The notes under the pieces are model-generated. The model was not told where the DNA came from. It made no database searches and was given only the letters and a program-made list of their open reading frames with translations. A program made the translations under genes and the position numbers. A stretch of 64,000 nucleotides of DNA from Cichorium intybus. Its lineage: Eukaryota; Streptophyta; Magnoliopsida; Asterales; Asteraceae. Location of the stretch: the NCBI GenBank assembly GCA_023525715.1, contig CM042013.1, forward strand, positions 73,741,994 through 73,805,993. Reading direction: 5' to 3'. Below, piece by piece: positions 10,554-22,028 of the stretch (its first letter is position 1; each line of letters begins with the position of its first letter).

Positions 10554-10700
10554 CACTACAAGAAATGTTCGATATACTGGCGACACCATTAGCGGCGACA
10601 TGAGGCATTAACGGCGACATGTAAAACACGCGTTTTTGGAACCGACTAATGCCTCGTGTGTTGTGTTGTCGCTAATGGTGTCGCTGATATAGCCAACTTA
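10554..10700 (+). promoter_or_regulatory. CACTA left TIR and subterminal repeats
   Basis: After the TIR the motif GGCGACA occurs in CTGGCGACACC, AGCGGCGACATG and AACGGCGACATG, then in inverse form (TGTCGCTAATGGTGTCGCTG). The two halves (about 10577-10612 and 10640-10685) form an imperfect inverted repeat around GACACCATTAGCG. In CACTA elements such motifs bind the element's TnpA-type protein; the function here is inferred from family knowledge. Confidence 0.8.
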
Positions 10701-11071
10701 GTGATTCGTGTCAACACTCATCTCGACCGTCCATAAATTATTTCATCCGACAACTAGGAAAAAAGCGGGAAAAATTCCCTCTCCTCGGGTATATATATTT
10801 ACAAATATACCTGGGAGCTAAGGGGAAATGTTGCTGAATTTTTCTTAAACAAACAATCATTTAATACACATTCTTATATAAGATGAAGTATTCAAAAAGT
10901 AGGTGTAGAAGCCTACCCTTGCAAATACTCTATTCGCGTTGTCCGATTATATATTCCCCTTTCGAGGAGAGTTTTTGAATTATCCTTTTTGCGATCCAAT
11001 TATATATCATATTTGTTTCCCATACAAATACTTCATCCATTTTAAACCCTAAATTATGTTTCAGTTGCATA

Positions 11072-14000
11072 ATGTCTATCCATAAAACCTGGACTACTAA
11101 TCCAAAACGTAACTCACCTAAGTTCCAGCAAGGGCTCGATTCTTTTGTCAAGATGTGTAAGTCGATAGTAGAGGTTAGATTAGATGTGCATGTCAATAAT
11201 GTTAAAACATTGTCTTAGTACCTAAGTTACAAACGAAACATCATATATGATGTGGCACTAAAAAGTGGAGCAATCACGGTGAAAATTCAATTCCTCCCGT
11301 TGTGGGCGATGTGGCGCCAATAAACGATATGATTGATGTTATCGAAGACGTTATGGAGGAGTTGATGGAAGAGGATACCAACATCGACGTAGCGAACTTG
11401 GATATAGAGAGTCTCGATGCCGGTGATGATTTTGAAAACCTATTCAAGGAAGCTCAGTCGGAATTATGTCCTGGTTGTACTAAGTTTTATTCCCTCGACT
11501 TCTTAGCAAAGCTTATGGATATCAAGGTGAATAAAAAATGGACTAATGGTTCATTTGATGAACTCTCTGAGTTGTTGCAATCTTCATATCCGGAAGGAAA
11601 CAAGATCCCTTCCTCACATTACGTAGCAAAAAGGACACTAAAAAAAGATAGGTTTGGGGTATGAGTCGATACACATGTGAAAAAAGATTGTGCTCTCTTT
11701 TGGAAAGAACATAGCTCATTACAGAATTGTCCTGTTTGTAAAGAGAGTCGATGGATCGATGAAAACACAAATGGTAAGAAAATAGCTCACTAGGTGTTAC
11801 GTTACTTTCTTGTTACCCCCAGAGAACGATGTTTGTATTGTTCAAGGCACACGACAAAAGATATGATTTGACACAATACCTGGCTATCAGAAGAGGGTAT
11901 GATGTGTCATCTTGTTAATGTGTCTTTGTGGAAAGAATTCCATATAAAGTAACCTAACTTCTCGAGGGACCTCCGAAATGTTTGCCTAGGGATTGTAGTT
12001 GACGGGTTTAATCCATATGGCAACATGAGTTCAGTTCATAGCACGTGGCTGATAATACTCACCACATACAAACTGCCTCTGCGGCTATGCATGAAAGAGA
12101 CCTCTTTCATGTTATCCTTGTTGATTGATGTGGCCCTAAATCACCCGGGAAGGACATGGATTTTTTTCTTAGGCCGCTGGTGTAAGGGATTAAGCATTTA
12201 TGGCAGTCAGGCGTACGTACAAAAAATGCAGCGACAAACACGTTCTTCATAATGAAGGCGACATTCTTATGCTTAGAGCGAACAAGGCTACAAAGCATGT
12301 CCGACTTGCAATGAATACATTTTGTCATATCGTGTAACAAAGAAAGTTGTATATGTTGGTCATCATCGATTCTTAGCTGCTAACCATCCGTGGAGAAAGA
12401 TTTTGAACTACGGGAAACACGAGATAAGTCCCCCCAGACAATTTAGTAGTGCAGATATAGAAGCTCAACTAGATCCTCCACTTTTTCGTCAACCAGGCAA
12501 ACATCCTGAGTTTGGAGGTAATCCTCCAGAACAGGAGGACTTCAAGTTAAATTGGTCCAAACGAAGCATATTTTTTGAACTTGAGTATTGGTCTTCTCTA
12601 CAGTTGGAGCACGACTTAGATGTAATGCATGTTAAAAAAATGTGTGTTGTAGTTTGTTGAGTACTCTTCTAATGAGCGATAAGACTAAAGACACCTCAAA
12701 TGCGTGGTTGGACTTGGAAAATCTAAATATTCCGAGGACGCAATGGTTGCAAAAAGGGTAAGAAGTTCTTTAGACCGCCAAAAAAATACTCATTCACAAA
12801 AACCAATCGAAAGCTTTTTTGTCAATTTATTAAAGACATTAAACTACCATATGGGTTTAGATCTAATATTAGTAGTGATAGTAAAGTGACAGATAACAAT
12901 ACAAACATGAAAGCATTGAAATCTCATGGTTGTCATATTCTTATGCAACGTTTGATACCCATTGGAGTGCGGGGGTTTTTAAACAAATATACTTATACAC
13001 CAATATTATACCTTTATATGTATTTTAAGCAACTTTGTTGCATAACGCTATTGGTGAAGGATATAAAGAAAGCCAAGGATGACATTCTTACAATCTTGTG
13101 CAAGTTAGAGTTGATCTATCCTCTAGCTTTTTTGACATTATGATTCATTTAGTTTTGCATTTACCTGATGAACCGCTTTGTGAAGGTCTGGTATATATGA
13201 GATGGATGTATCCGTTTGAAACATATATGAAAAAATTAAGCAACTTTGCTCATTATTTGGATCTAATATCAGTAGTAAAGTGACAGATAACAATACAAAC
13301 ATGACGACATTGAAATCTCATGATTTTCATATTCTTATGCAACGTTTGATACCCATTCACATATGGGGGTTTTTGAACAAAGATACTTATACACCAATAT
13401 TATACATTTATATGTATTTTAAGCAACTTTGCTCCAAAACGCTATTGGTAAAGGATATGAAGAAGCCAAGGATGACATTCTTACAATCTTGTGCAAGTTA
13501 GAGTTGATGTATCCTGCAGCTTTTTTGACATTGTGATTCATTTAGTTTTGAATTTACCTAATGAAGCGCTTTGTGAAGGTCCAGTATATATGAGATGGAT
13601 GTATCCGTTTGAAAGGTATATGAAAAAGTTAAAAAAAAAACTATGTCAGAAATAAGGCATGGCTGGAAGGTTGTATAGCTGAAGGTTATGTTGCTGAAGA
13701 AGCTCTAACATTTTGTTCAATGTACCTTCGAGATGTACAGACTCAATTTAATCACCCCAATAGAAACGAGGATGTTGTTGTTGAAAAAAGAAAGTTCTGG
13801 GGGTTTGAGTATAAATGTCGTTCTATTATCGCAAGGCGAAACAAACATCTTGATCCAAACGAAAAACTAAACATTGAATGGGTTGTACTCGATAACTATG
13901 AAGAAGACAGAAAGTATATGAAGTAAGTGTTCATATCTTTAACTTTTTATTATATGTTAACTATTTTTCCTTCCTTTCCTTCTTATATATTTTTCTCATC

Positions 14001-14508
14001 AATGTAGAGAATTCAAATCCAAACATCCTAAAAGTGATGTTTAAACCAAATTTCCTAAGTGGTTTCTTGAGAAGGTCTATTCGATGAAAACACAAAATTC
14101 CCCAGAATTCCACAAAGAGTTGTCGACTCTTTCAATGGGTTCGAAATAAAGGCCTCTACTTACACTGCTTGTATAGTTAACACTGTTAAGTTTATGGTAC
14201 TTGACCGTGACCTAGAACGCACCACGCAAAACTCAGGGGTGCTAGCGGTGGGAGAGAAAAATGAAAATATTATGGCCAACTAGAATAGATTATTGAGGCA
14301 CAGTATAAGTATGTGTATTCGACTGTACTATTTTGGTGCAAGTGGTTTGATTCTCGAACAAAAAATAATATCACCAGCATCAACACAAAATGTGAAATGT
14401 ACAAAAACAATCAAGTCATATTTGCATCCCAAGCCAAACAAGTGTTCTTCATCCGAGAACCTTCTTGAAGAAACTAAAGAAATAATCCTTAGTGGGTGGT
14501 CAAGGATG
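11072..14508 (+). pseudogene. CACTA tnp2 transposase, 5' part (degenerate)
   Basis: Family wording is recognisable across several frames. An N-terminal transposase-associated segment starts at ATG 11072. The tnp2 start follows, with DDFENLFKEAQSEL, PGCTKFYSLDFLAKLM and SYPEGNKIPSSHY. Next come a zinc-type CPVCKESRW, the region around LGIVVDGFNPYGNMS (about 11980-12030), YVGHHRFLAANHPW, the DUF4218-like KALKSHGCHILMQRLIP with YMRWMYPFE, the GCIAEGYVAEEALTFCSMYLR block, and a tail ending in IFASQAKQVFFIREP. Several frameshifts and stops separate these, so no full enzyme can be made. Part of the coding region is tandemly duplicated, and the 3' end is cut by the gypsy at 14514. Confidence 0.85.
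12860..13645 (+). repeat. 400-bp tandem duplication inside the CACTA transposase
   Basis: The block at 12860-13259 (starting GATCTAATATTAGTAGT) is repeated from 13260 (GATCTAATATCAGTAG) to about 13645. Both copies run through KSHxxHILMQRLIPI and on to YMRWMYPFE of the DUF4218-like region. The copies differ by scattered substitutions and a 6-base gap near the start, so the duplication is not recent. Confidence 0.9.
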
Positions 14509-15022
14509 TCAATTGTAACACCGTGTTCCAATTGGTAAGTACTCTAACTTTATATTTTTAAGTGGTTAGGGTTAGTTGAGATGACTAATTGCCTCTTAGG
14601 GGTATTTTGGTCTATTTCATAATATGGAGTGAATGAAAGTAGAAAATGGTGGTTATGAGGCTAGAAATGTATTTGGAAACCTGGTGATGTTAGTGTATAT
14701 GTGTTTTGTGTTTTAAGAAGAAAAATTGGACAAGAAAATTATCCCAAACCAGTTAGCACGCTAACAAGTAAGGTTAGCACGCTAATGTGAAAGTAGGTTG
14801 CTATTTTGGAAACCGGCATGAGATGGTATCACGTGAGAAGGGATTAGCGACGTGAGTGATTAGTGATGCTAACCCTTAGGTTAGCGAAACTAACCACTAA
14901 ACCGACATAAGGTCGTTTTAAGCCGCATTTGAGGTCATTTTTCAGTACTAAAGGCTAGAAAAACAGGGGGTTTCGAAGCAGGGAAAGGTTTAGGATGATC
15001 TGGAGCATTGGGAGAGGGAGCT

Positions 15023-16470
15023 TGTAAGACCCGTTCCGCCGAGTCGCGGCCCGGACGAATCCGCGGCGCGGCTTTAGAAAGAATTTGGAATCGCGAAGGA
15101 CTTGTATGCGCGGCGCGGCTCGGAAGGATCCGCGGCGCGGTGCGCCGCTAATGTGAAAAACCCTAATTCGGATTTAAACGCCTATATAAAGGGTCCCAGC
15201 CCTAGGGTTCGTGTTTTTGGAAGTTTTCTGGAGTGGAGTCGACTGGTTTCAGCAGAGGCTCTTCAGTTCCAAGGCTTTGAAGGTTTGAAGGAAGAGATAC
15301 AACGTGGGGAAGGGCTTGTAGTCGATCGGGTGCATTCCTCCGTTTTCCAGAAGCAAGGTAAGAGGATCTACCTTCTGATATTTTATTTTATCTCGTGTTA
15401 AGGTGTTATCCCTTGGTTAGTAGTCTTAGATGACCTGTAACACTTAGGGTTTGGACCAAGGACATGCATGGACTTTCATGTCCACAAGGAAGTGATCTTA
15501 GGGTAGGTTCTGATCCCAGGAAGGGTATGGAATGAAACCCTAGCCGATGACTGAACTGATTTAGGGCTTGGAAGACTTTGGAATAATACGAGTCCGCGGC
15601 GCGGACATGTTATGTCAGCGACGCGGGTTCGGCTAAGCCCAAAATCTATGCGGAGATAGCCGCGACGCGTAGGGTGGGAAGCCACGCTGCGGCGAGCGGC
15701 TGTTTGACCCAAAAGCTTAGTTTCGACCAGTGTTGGTTACCAAACGTGGGGTCTGACCTTTAGGCAAATCTATAGAAGTTTAGTCAGTGCTTGACATGTT
15801 GTGTATGTGGGATATAGGTGTGTGGACGAGCTAAGTGGAGATATTAAAGTATATCTGTGCGGTTTCGAATCAGGTGAGTATCCTCACCTTACTATATGAT
15901 GTTGCATGTTAGGCATCTTGAATGTTATTTACAGTTATATGATTTGCTCTATATCTGTGGTTATTTGTTGTTGGGCTCAGTACTGATGCGTGTCCCCTCG
16001 TAGCTGTTGTATGACGAGTTGGACTATTGCCCTGTCCCATAGCTGTTGTATGATGGGCTGGGCCATAACCGGGAACCCATAGCTGTTGTATGATGGGTAG
16101 AACCTTCCCGTGTCCATAGCTGTTGTATGATGGACGCCCGCAGCTGTTGTATGGCGGGTAGGGTCGTGTCGTTCTCGAGGACGGGTTGTTTAATGTGTGG
16201 GCATGTATGGTAATTTGTGGACTCACTAATCTTTGTGATTACCCGTTGATTTTAAAACATTTCAGGTACTTCAACTGACAAAGGGAAGGGCAAGGCTTGA
16301 CGGCAGCGCATCGCATACAAGAGATTTATTTTAATGAACCATGTTATGATTTTCAAATGTTTCCGCTGTTGGTTTAATAAATATGTCGAATCGTTTTACT
16401 TTTTGGAATAAATATTTTGGAACCTTGGTAATAAATGAAATTTTATAATTTTTGAAATTGGGGCGTTACA
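15023..16470 (+). mobile_element. Gypsy solo LTR nested in the 5' LTR
   Basis: The element runs TGTAAGACCC...GGGGCGTTACA with target duplication GAGCT at 15018-15022 and 16471-16475. The 3' LTR of the host element shows the uninterrupted site near 27945-27955. The 1448-bp sequence has a TATATAAA box at 15183-15190, GC-rich CGCGGCGCGG words at 15040-15150 and 15588-15700, a five-hairpin array at 15997-16158, and no internal region. It is therefore an LTR left after LTR-LTR recombination. Confidence 0.92.
15997..16158 (+). repeat. Array of five covarying hairpins with an invariant loop
   Basis: The 12-base loop AGCTGTTGTATG occurs five times. Its flanks change together: CTCGT/ACGAG (15997-16018), CCCAT/ATGGG (16036-16057 and 16076-16097), TCCAT/ATGGA (16113-16134) and CCCGC/GCGGG (16137-16158). 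All five 5-bp stems are fully complementary in spite of substitutions at several stem positions. That is the signature of a maintained RNA (or DNA) hairpin. The spacing is about 24-40 bases. Confidence 0.85.
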
Positions 16471-17060
16471 GAGCTTGAAGGTGTAAATCAAGATTTTAGT
16501 TATAATCATCATCTTCTACATCAACCAAGGTAAGAAATTCAGTTGGGTGCTTCTGATTTCAAGTTATATTGTTGAGAATGTGTTTGTACAGATGGTATAC
16601 CATGTGTACTTGTGATTAGTGGTCTTGTGAAATTCTCATGAAATTAGCTTGAAAAGAGTTTAAATCCAAACCTTAATGCATCTAGACTGTTATATTAGTC
16701 TCAATGATGATAATTTGTGTGTATACACTGTGTTGGGACCCTAGAATGAGGTCTGAATGAATTAAGTCGGACTAAAAATGGAAGTTGGGCTATGCAGGCC
16801 AGTTAGCGCCACTGACTGTGGCCAGAAGTGGTACATGTGTTTTCCAAGAAAAAATTAGGAAATTTGGCACCTTATTCCCTAGTGGTTTAACTGAATCAAT
16901 GTAGAGAGGTTATAAGTGTTATATATAGGATATTGTAGGTGTAATTGGGAGCTAATAGAGCAGGAGCACATTACCTAATAGTCCACTCCTTTTTAGAGTT
17001 ACAGCAGAACAGCGAATCAGGTGAGTAATCAATGCCTTACCTCTGTGTTGTATAATTGTG

Positions 17061-17231
17061 AAGCCTTTGTGGCTTAGTGTTAGTTGTTACAGCCTTTGTG
17101 GCTTAAAGTTGATTTAGGCCTTAGTGGTCGAGGGGTTGGGCTCGATAGCCTACATATATGTTGTGATGGCCCTAATGGCTGGCAGTTCTATCACACATAC
17201 AGTTAGGGGATCTGGCGAGTCTTCATGACTC
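17061..17231 (+). repeat. Hairpin run in gypsy 5' LTR
   Basis: Small stems with mostly 5-base loops follow one another: AAGCC/GGCTT around TTTGT (17061-17075), AGCC/GGCT around TTTGT (17091-17103), GGCC/GGTC around TTAGT (17117-17129), GGCT/AGCC around CGAT (17139-17150), GGCC/GGCT around CTAAT (17168-17180) and GAGTC/GACTC around TTCAT (17217-17231). The 3' LTR keeps the counterparts at about 28540-28660, with GU-compatible changes such as AAGTC/GGCTT. Confidence 0.75.
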
Positions 17232-17670
17232 GAGAACGCAAGGGTTGAGGAGAGGACAGATATAGTTGGTTGGTGGTGTAATGAAGGATCAAGGGGCTGT
17301 GATGTGATGTGTTGTGCGGGATTGTGGCTGTATACTTTATAGGTTTCCTTATGATGTTGCATGTTGTGGTATATATTGATTATTCATTGAGCTTTTGTAG
17401 CTCACCCCTATTGATACTAACCTTGCAGGTACTAGGGACCCCGCCAAGGGGAAGGACGCAGTTCAGGGATAAGACCAGATGATAGGGATAGAGAGGACCG
17501 TAGCAGCCCAACTTTGGGGAGATTTTATTGTGCTTTTGCATCCCCATATATCTCTTTTGTACCTCTTACTTGTAACATGCACACTTGTACTATGTCTTAA
17601 TGTAATAAATATGTTTTTTGAAGTGAAGTTTTCTGGGTGTATTTGTTATTGTAAATCGGGTGTTACAAGT

Positions 17671-17683
17671 TGGTATCAGAGCC
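17671..17683 (+). promoter_or_regulatory. Gypsy primer-binding site
   Basis: TGGTATCAGAGCC, complementary to the 3' end of initiator tRNA-Met, starts 3 bases after the 5' LTR. This fixes the element as plus-strand. Confidence 0.95.
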
Positions 17684-17767
17684 GTGGTTTAAATGAACTA
17701 GGTCTTTATATAGTACATACCTAGACGTGAACATTAACAGATAGTGGAATTGAGGATAGGGAGAGGA

Positions 17768-18790
<1,023 letters not shown>

Positions 18791-18841
18791 TATATGTATA
18801 TTATCTAATTATGTGACTAATCTTTCTGTAGGATCTTGAAG

Positions 18842-18978
18842 ATGGTAAACACTTGGAGTGATCAGAGCCGAGGGAGTGCTAGGGAAGCGGTCCTAGGGCT
18901 CGGTGCATAGGGCATAGGGAGGCGGGAGAGGAGGCAAGGAACCCACATGATTTCCAAGCTATCATTTCCGATTTTATA
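18842..18978 (+). pseudogene. Gypsy gag, N-terminal remnant
   Basis: The ATG at 18842 begins MVNTWSDQSRGSAREA. After a frame break near 18910 the reading EEARNPHDFQAIISDF continues to the Copia border at 18979. The next recognisable gag part, the zinc knuckles, resumes only past 23945. The gag core is missing, probably lost in a deletion that also removed the 5' end of the Copia. Confidence 0.7.
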
Positions 18979-19727
18979 TGTGAGTTATTACTAATAGGAT
19001 TAAGGCAAAACAAATAAACTTAACTCTTAAGTTCACATGCAACCTAAAGGATCTATGTTTTCACTATTTGAATCTATAACTAAAACCTAAAAGGAAATTT
19101 CGAAATTACTAAAATGATAAAAGAAAAATTACTAACCTTTGTTGAATCTTTTGGAAGCGAGCACCACAAGCGTCGTGCCTCAAATGGTTCACACCCAAAG
19201 CAAGCAACAAGAAAAAACTAGAGAAAGGGAGGAGAGCAGGAATAATGGCGCAGAAATAGGGAGCCAGGGACTCGTATTTATAGTTTCCAAGGGATAAGCA
19301 GATAAGCCTTAGAGATAAACCTTATTTGAATTCAAACGAGATAAACCTTTTATCTTTAATTCAAATCCCTATTTATCTCATATATATATTTTCGAAATCA
19401 AGGATAAACCCATCCTAAATTTCGACAACTATAATACCTGCCAAAACTGTTCACTACTCAACTATTGAATAATTACAATTCAGCCCCTGCACTATTAATT
19501 AATCCCAAAATTAATTCCAATTAATTTCTGATTAATTATTAATTAAATGATACTATTTCTAATTAATATATTATCCTCATAATATATTAACAAATTATTT
19601 ATATTGATTTATTAATCACATAATAAATCAATATCTCTCTTTCTAAAAGTTATTCAGGGCAACCCAAAAGGAATTTGCTTCTAAAAATCAAGTATATACC
19701 AATATGGCTTAGACACCTAATCCAACA
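18979..19727 (-). repeat. Copia 3' LTR
   Basis: On minus the LTR starts TGTTGGATTAGG directly after a purine-rich tract (CCAAGTGAGAGAC) and ends near AATAACTCACA. A TATA-like TATAAATA lies near 19275-19283 on the minus strand. The exact inner end (18979 or 18981) is uncertain. Confidence 0.75.
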
Positions 19728-19741
19728 GTCTCTCACTTGGA

Positions 19742-20563
19742 TAAGTCTATGACTATAACTGCCAGTATAACTTCTAAATCGATCAGCAAATTGTAGCTTC
19801 CAAAAGCCGCTGCCGAACTCTGACCCAGTCAGTTACGCGTCCTAAGATAAGTGATCATATGATCATTCATTCTACAAGATATCGTTCGGACTAGAGACAT
19901 GGATTAAGATCAATCTCAGTCCGATACTTTGTTTCCCGATTTCTGATTTGCAATGACATAAGACTTCCAATTGAACACATTAATTCAGTCCTGGCTAGCC
20001 AGCAGTTTAGTCAATACCAAATCACCGATGCGCCCAAAGATATCGCTTTTCCTGTCAGGGCAAAAGGAACAAATAAACTTTGACTCATATGTTTGTATCT
20101 TTTACTCGTCAAATCACGCACAACAATACGTTTTATAAGATCGAGTTACCGATGCGTTTATGTACTGTCAATGTACAACCGACTTGTAAATTACAACTCA
20201 TTTGTCTCCGTTTCAAGACCATAATATATTATCGTCTCAGAATTACTCGTGATATAATCCATGAAGTAATTCTCTAAGCGTGGGTTTATCCAATACTCAA
20301 ATCCCTATTTCTAAGTACTCATGAATGTTGCAGCAATTCTATTGCTATGCCTAACTCCTTAGACAATCTACAATCTAATTCATGACAGTCTTGATTCACT
20401 ACTTACCTCCAAAAGTATGAATGACTGTGGATATTTAAATAATGATATTACTCAGGAAGTAAAACATGCAAAATTGAAACACAATAGTAAACAATTGACA
20501 AACAGTAGTAAGCAATACTCATCAATAATTCTCTATTATTAAATCACCAAAAGTCAATTACAT
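19742..20563 (-). other. Copia 3' non-coding region
   Basis: About 820 bp lie between the RNase H stop and the PPT. No conserved domain is visible. A small plus-strand open frame here (20080-20277) is not supported. Confidence 0.6.
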
Positions 20564-22028
20564 TTACATTGTTACAAGTTTCAAATAACTATCTAAACTA
20601 CTAAAACTAATATCATCTTTTAGACCTATGCTCCTAGCATGCTGATTGTGCTTGACCCTACTCAGAGCCTTCGTCAAAGGATCTGCAGGGTTCTCCTCAG
20701 ATGATACCCTCTTCACGATGAGGTGACATTCTTCTACTCTATGCCTGATGTAATGGTACTTTCTGTCGATGTGTCTAGACTTTCCATGATCTCTTGGTTC
20801 CTTAGTCAAGGCAACCGCTCCTTCATTATCGCAGAATAGTTCCATTGGCTCCTAAATAGTCGGGACGACTCCGAGGTCACCGATGAAGTTCTTTAGCCAA
20901 GCCGCTTCTTTTGACGCTTCACTTGCAGCTATGTACTCTGATTCACAAGTTCAATAAGCCACTGTCTCTTGCTTGGAAATCTTCCAAGTAACCGCTCCAC
21001 CATTTAGAAGAAAAACACAGCCCGACTGAGACCGACCATTGTCTCTATCTGTCTGGAAGCTGGCGTCAGTATACCCACTAACTCTCAATGTATCACTACC
21101 ACCAAGGACTATAATCATATCCTTAGTCCTCCGCAAATACTTGAGAATGTTCTTAAAAGCTATCCAATGAGCTCTGCCAGGATTTCCCTGATAGCGACTG
21201 ACCATGCTCAAAGCAAAGGACACGTCAGGGCGAGTACATGTCATAGCGTACATGATCGACCCCACACCCAAAGCATAAGGTACCCGACTCATATTAGCTA
21301 TCTCTTCATCCGTACTCAGGCTTTGAGTCTTACTTAATTTTGCATTGCTCTGGATAGGCAGCTCTCATTTCTTGGAATTTTCCATATTAAACCTCTTTAG
21401 TACCTTATCCAAGTATGTACTTTGACTAAGTCCTATTAATCTCTTCTTTCTATCTCTCAATATCCTTATCCCGAGAATATAGGCTGCTTCTCCAAGGTCT
21501 TTCATGGCGAAACACTTTCCAAGCCAAGATTTAACTTCTTGCAAGGTTGGAATGTCGTTTCCCATGAGCAATATTTCATCGACATACAACACCATAAAAG
21601 TAACTATACTCCCACTAGCCTTGATATATACATAGGACTCATCTTCTCTCCTAGAGAAACCAAACTCTTTAACTTTCTCATGAAAGTAGAGATTCTAGCT
21701 GCGAGAAGCTTGTTTCAATCTGTAGATTGATTTCTCAAGCTTACACAGTCTATTGAGATACTTTTCATCTACAAAACCCTCTGGCTGATTCATGTAAACA
21801 TCCTCAGCCAACTTCCCGTTAAGGAAAGTGGTTTTGACATCCATCTACCAAATTTCATAATCATGAAATGCAGCTATGGCGAGCATTATCCTAATAGACT
21901 TTATCTTAGCCATTGGTGAGAAGGTCTCATCATAGTCAACCCTAGGGGTTTGAGTAAAGCCATTCGCAACCGGTCGAGCCTTGAAGGTGTGTACCTTTCC
22001 ATCCATGTCGGTCTTCTTCTTGAAGATC
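20564..22028 (-). pseudogene. Copia reverse transcriptase and RNase H (broken)
   Basis: RT parts on the minus strand include a KLEKSIYRLKQASRS-type block (about 21690-21760) and the active-site region MVLYVDEILLMGND. The usual YVDD is changed to YVDE, so a catalytic Asp is lost. LGEAAYILGI, CTRPDVSFALSMVSRY and SGYTDASFQTDRDNGRSQSG follow. RNase H keeps ELFCDNEGAVALTKEP and RHIDRKYHYIRHRV. In-frame stops interrupt it near 21366, 20949 and 20853. Confidence 0.85.

Larger units (their letters stand above)
14514..17667 (+). repeat. Gypsy 5' LTR (split by a solo LTR)
   Basis: It pairs with 27428-29085. It contains two zones of TTAGCG/GCTAAC words (about 14750-14905 and 16800-16820), a hairpin run (17061-17231) and a conserved hairpin, GAGCT/AGCTC around TTTGT, at 17389-17403. 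It ends in GGGTGTTACA at 17667, directly before the PBS. The solo LTR 15023-16470 is absent from the 3' LTR. Confidence 0.9.

Noticed and set aside
17671..17683. tRNA-like match TGGTATCAGAGCC (also 57810, 63789 and, on minus, 37208)
   Set aside because: These are primer-binding sites next to LTR ends, not tRNA genes; no cloverleaf could be built around them.
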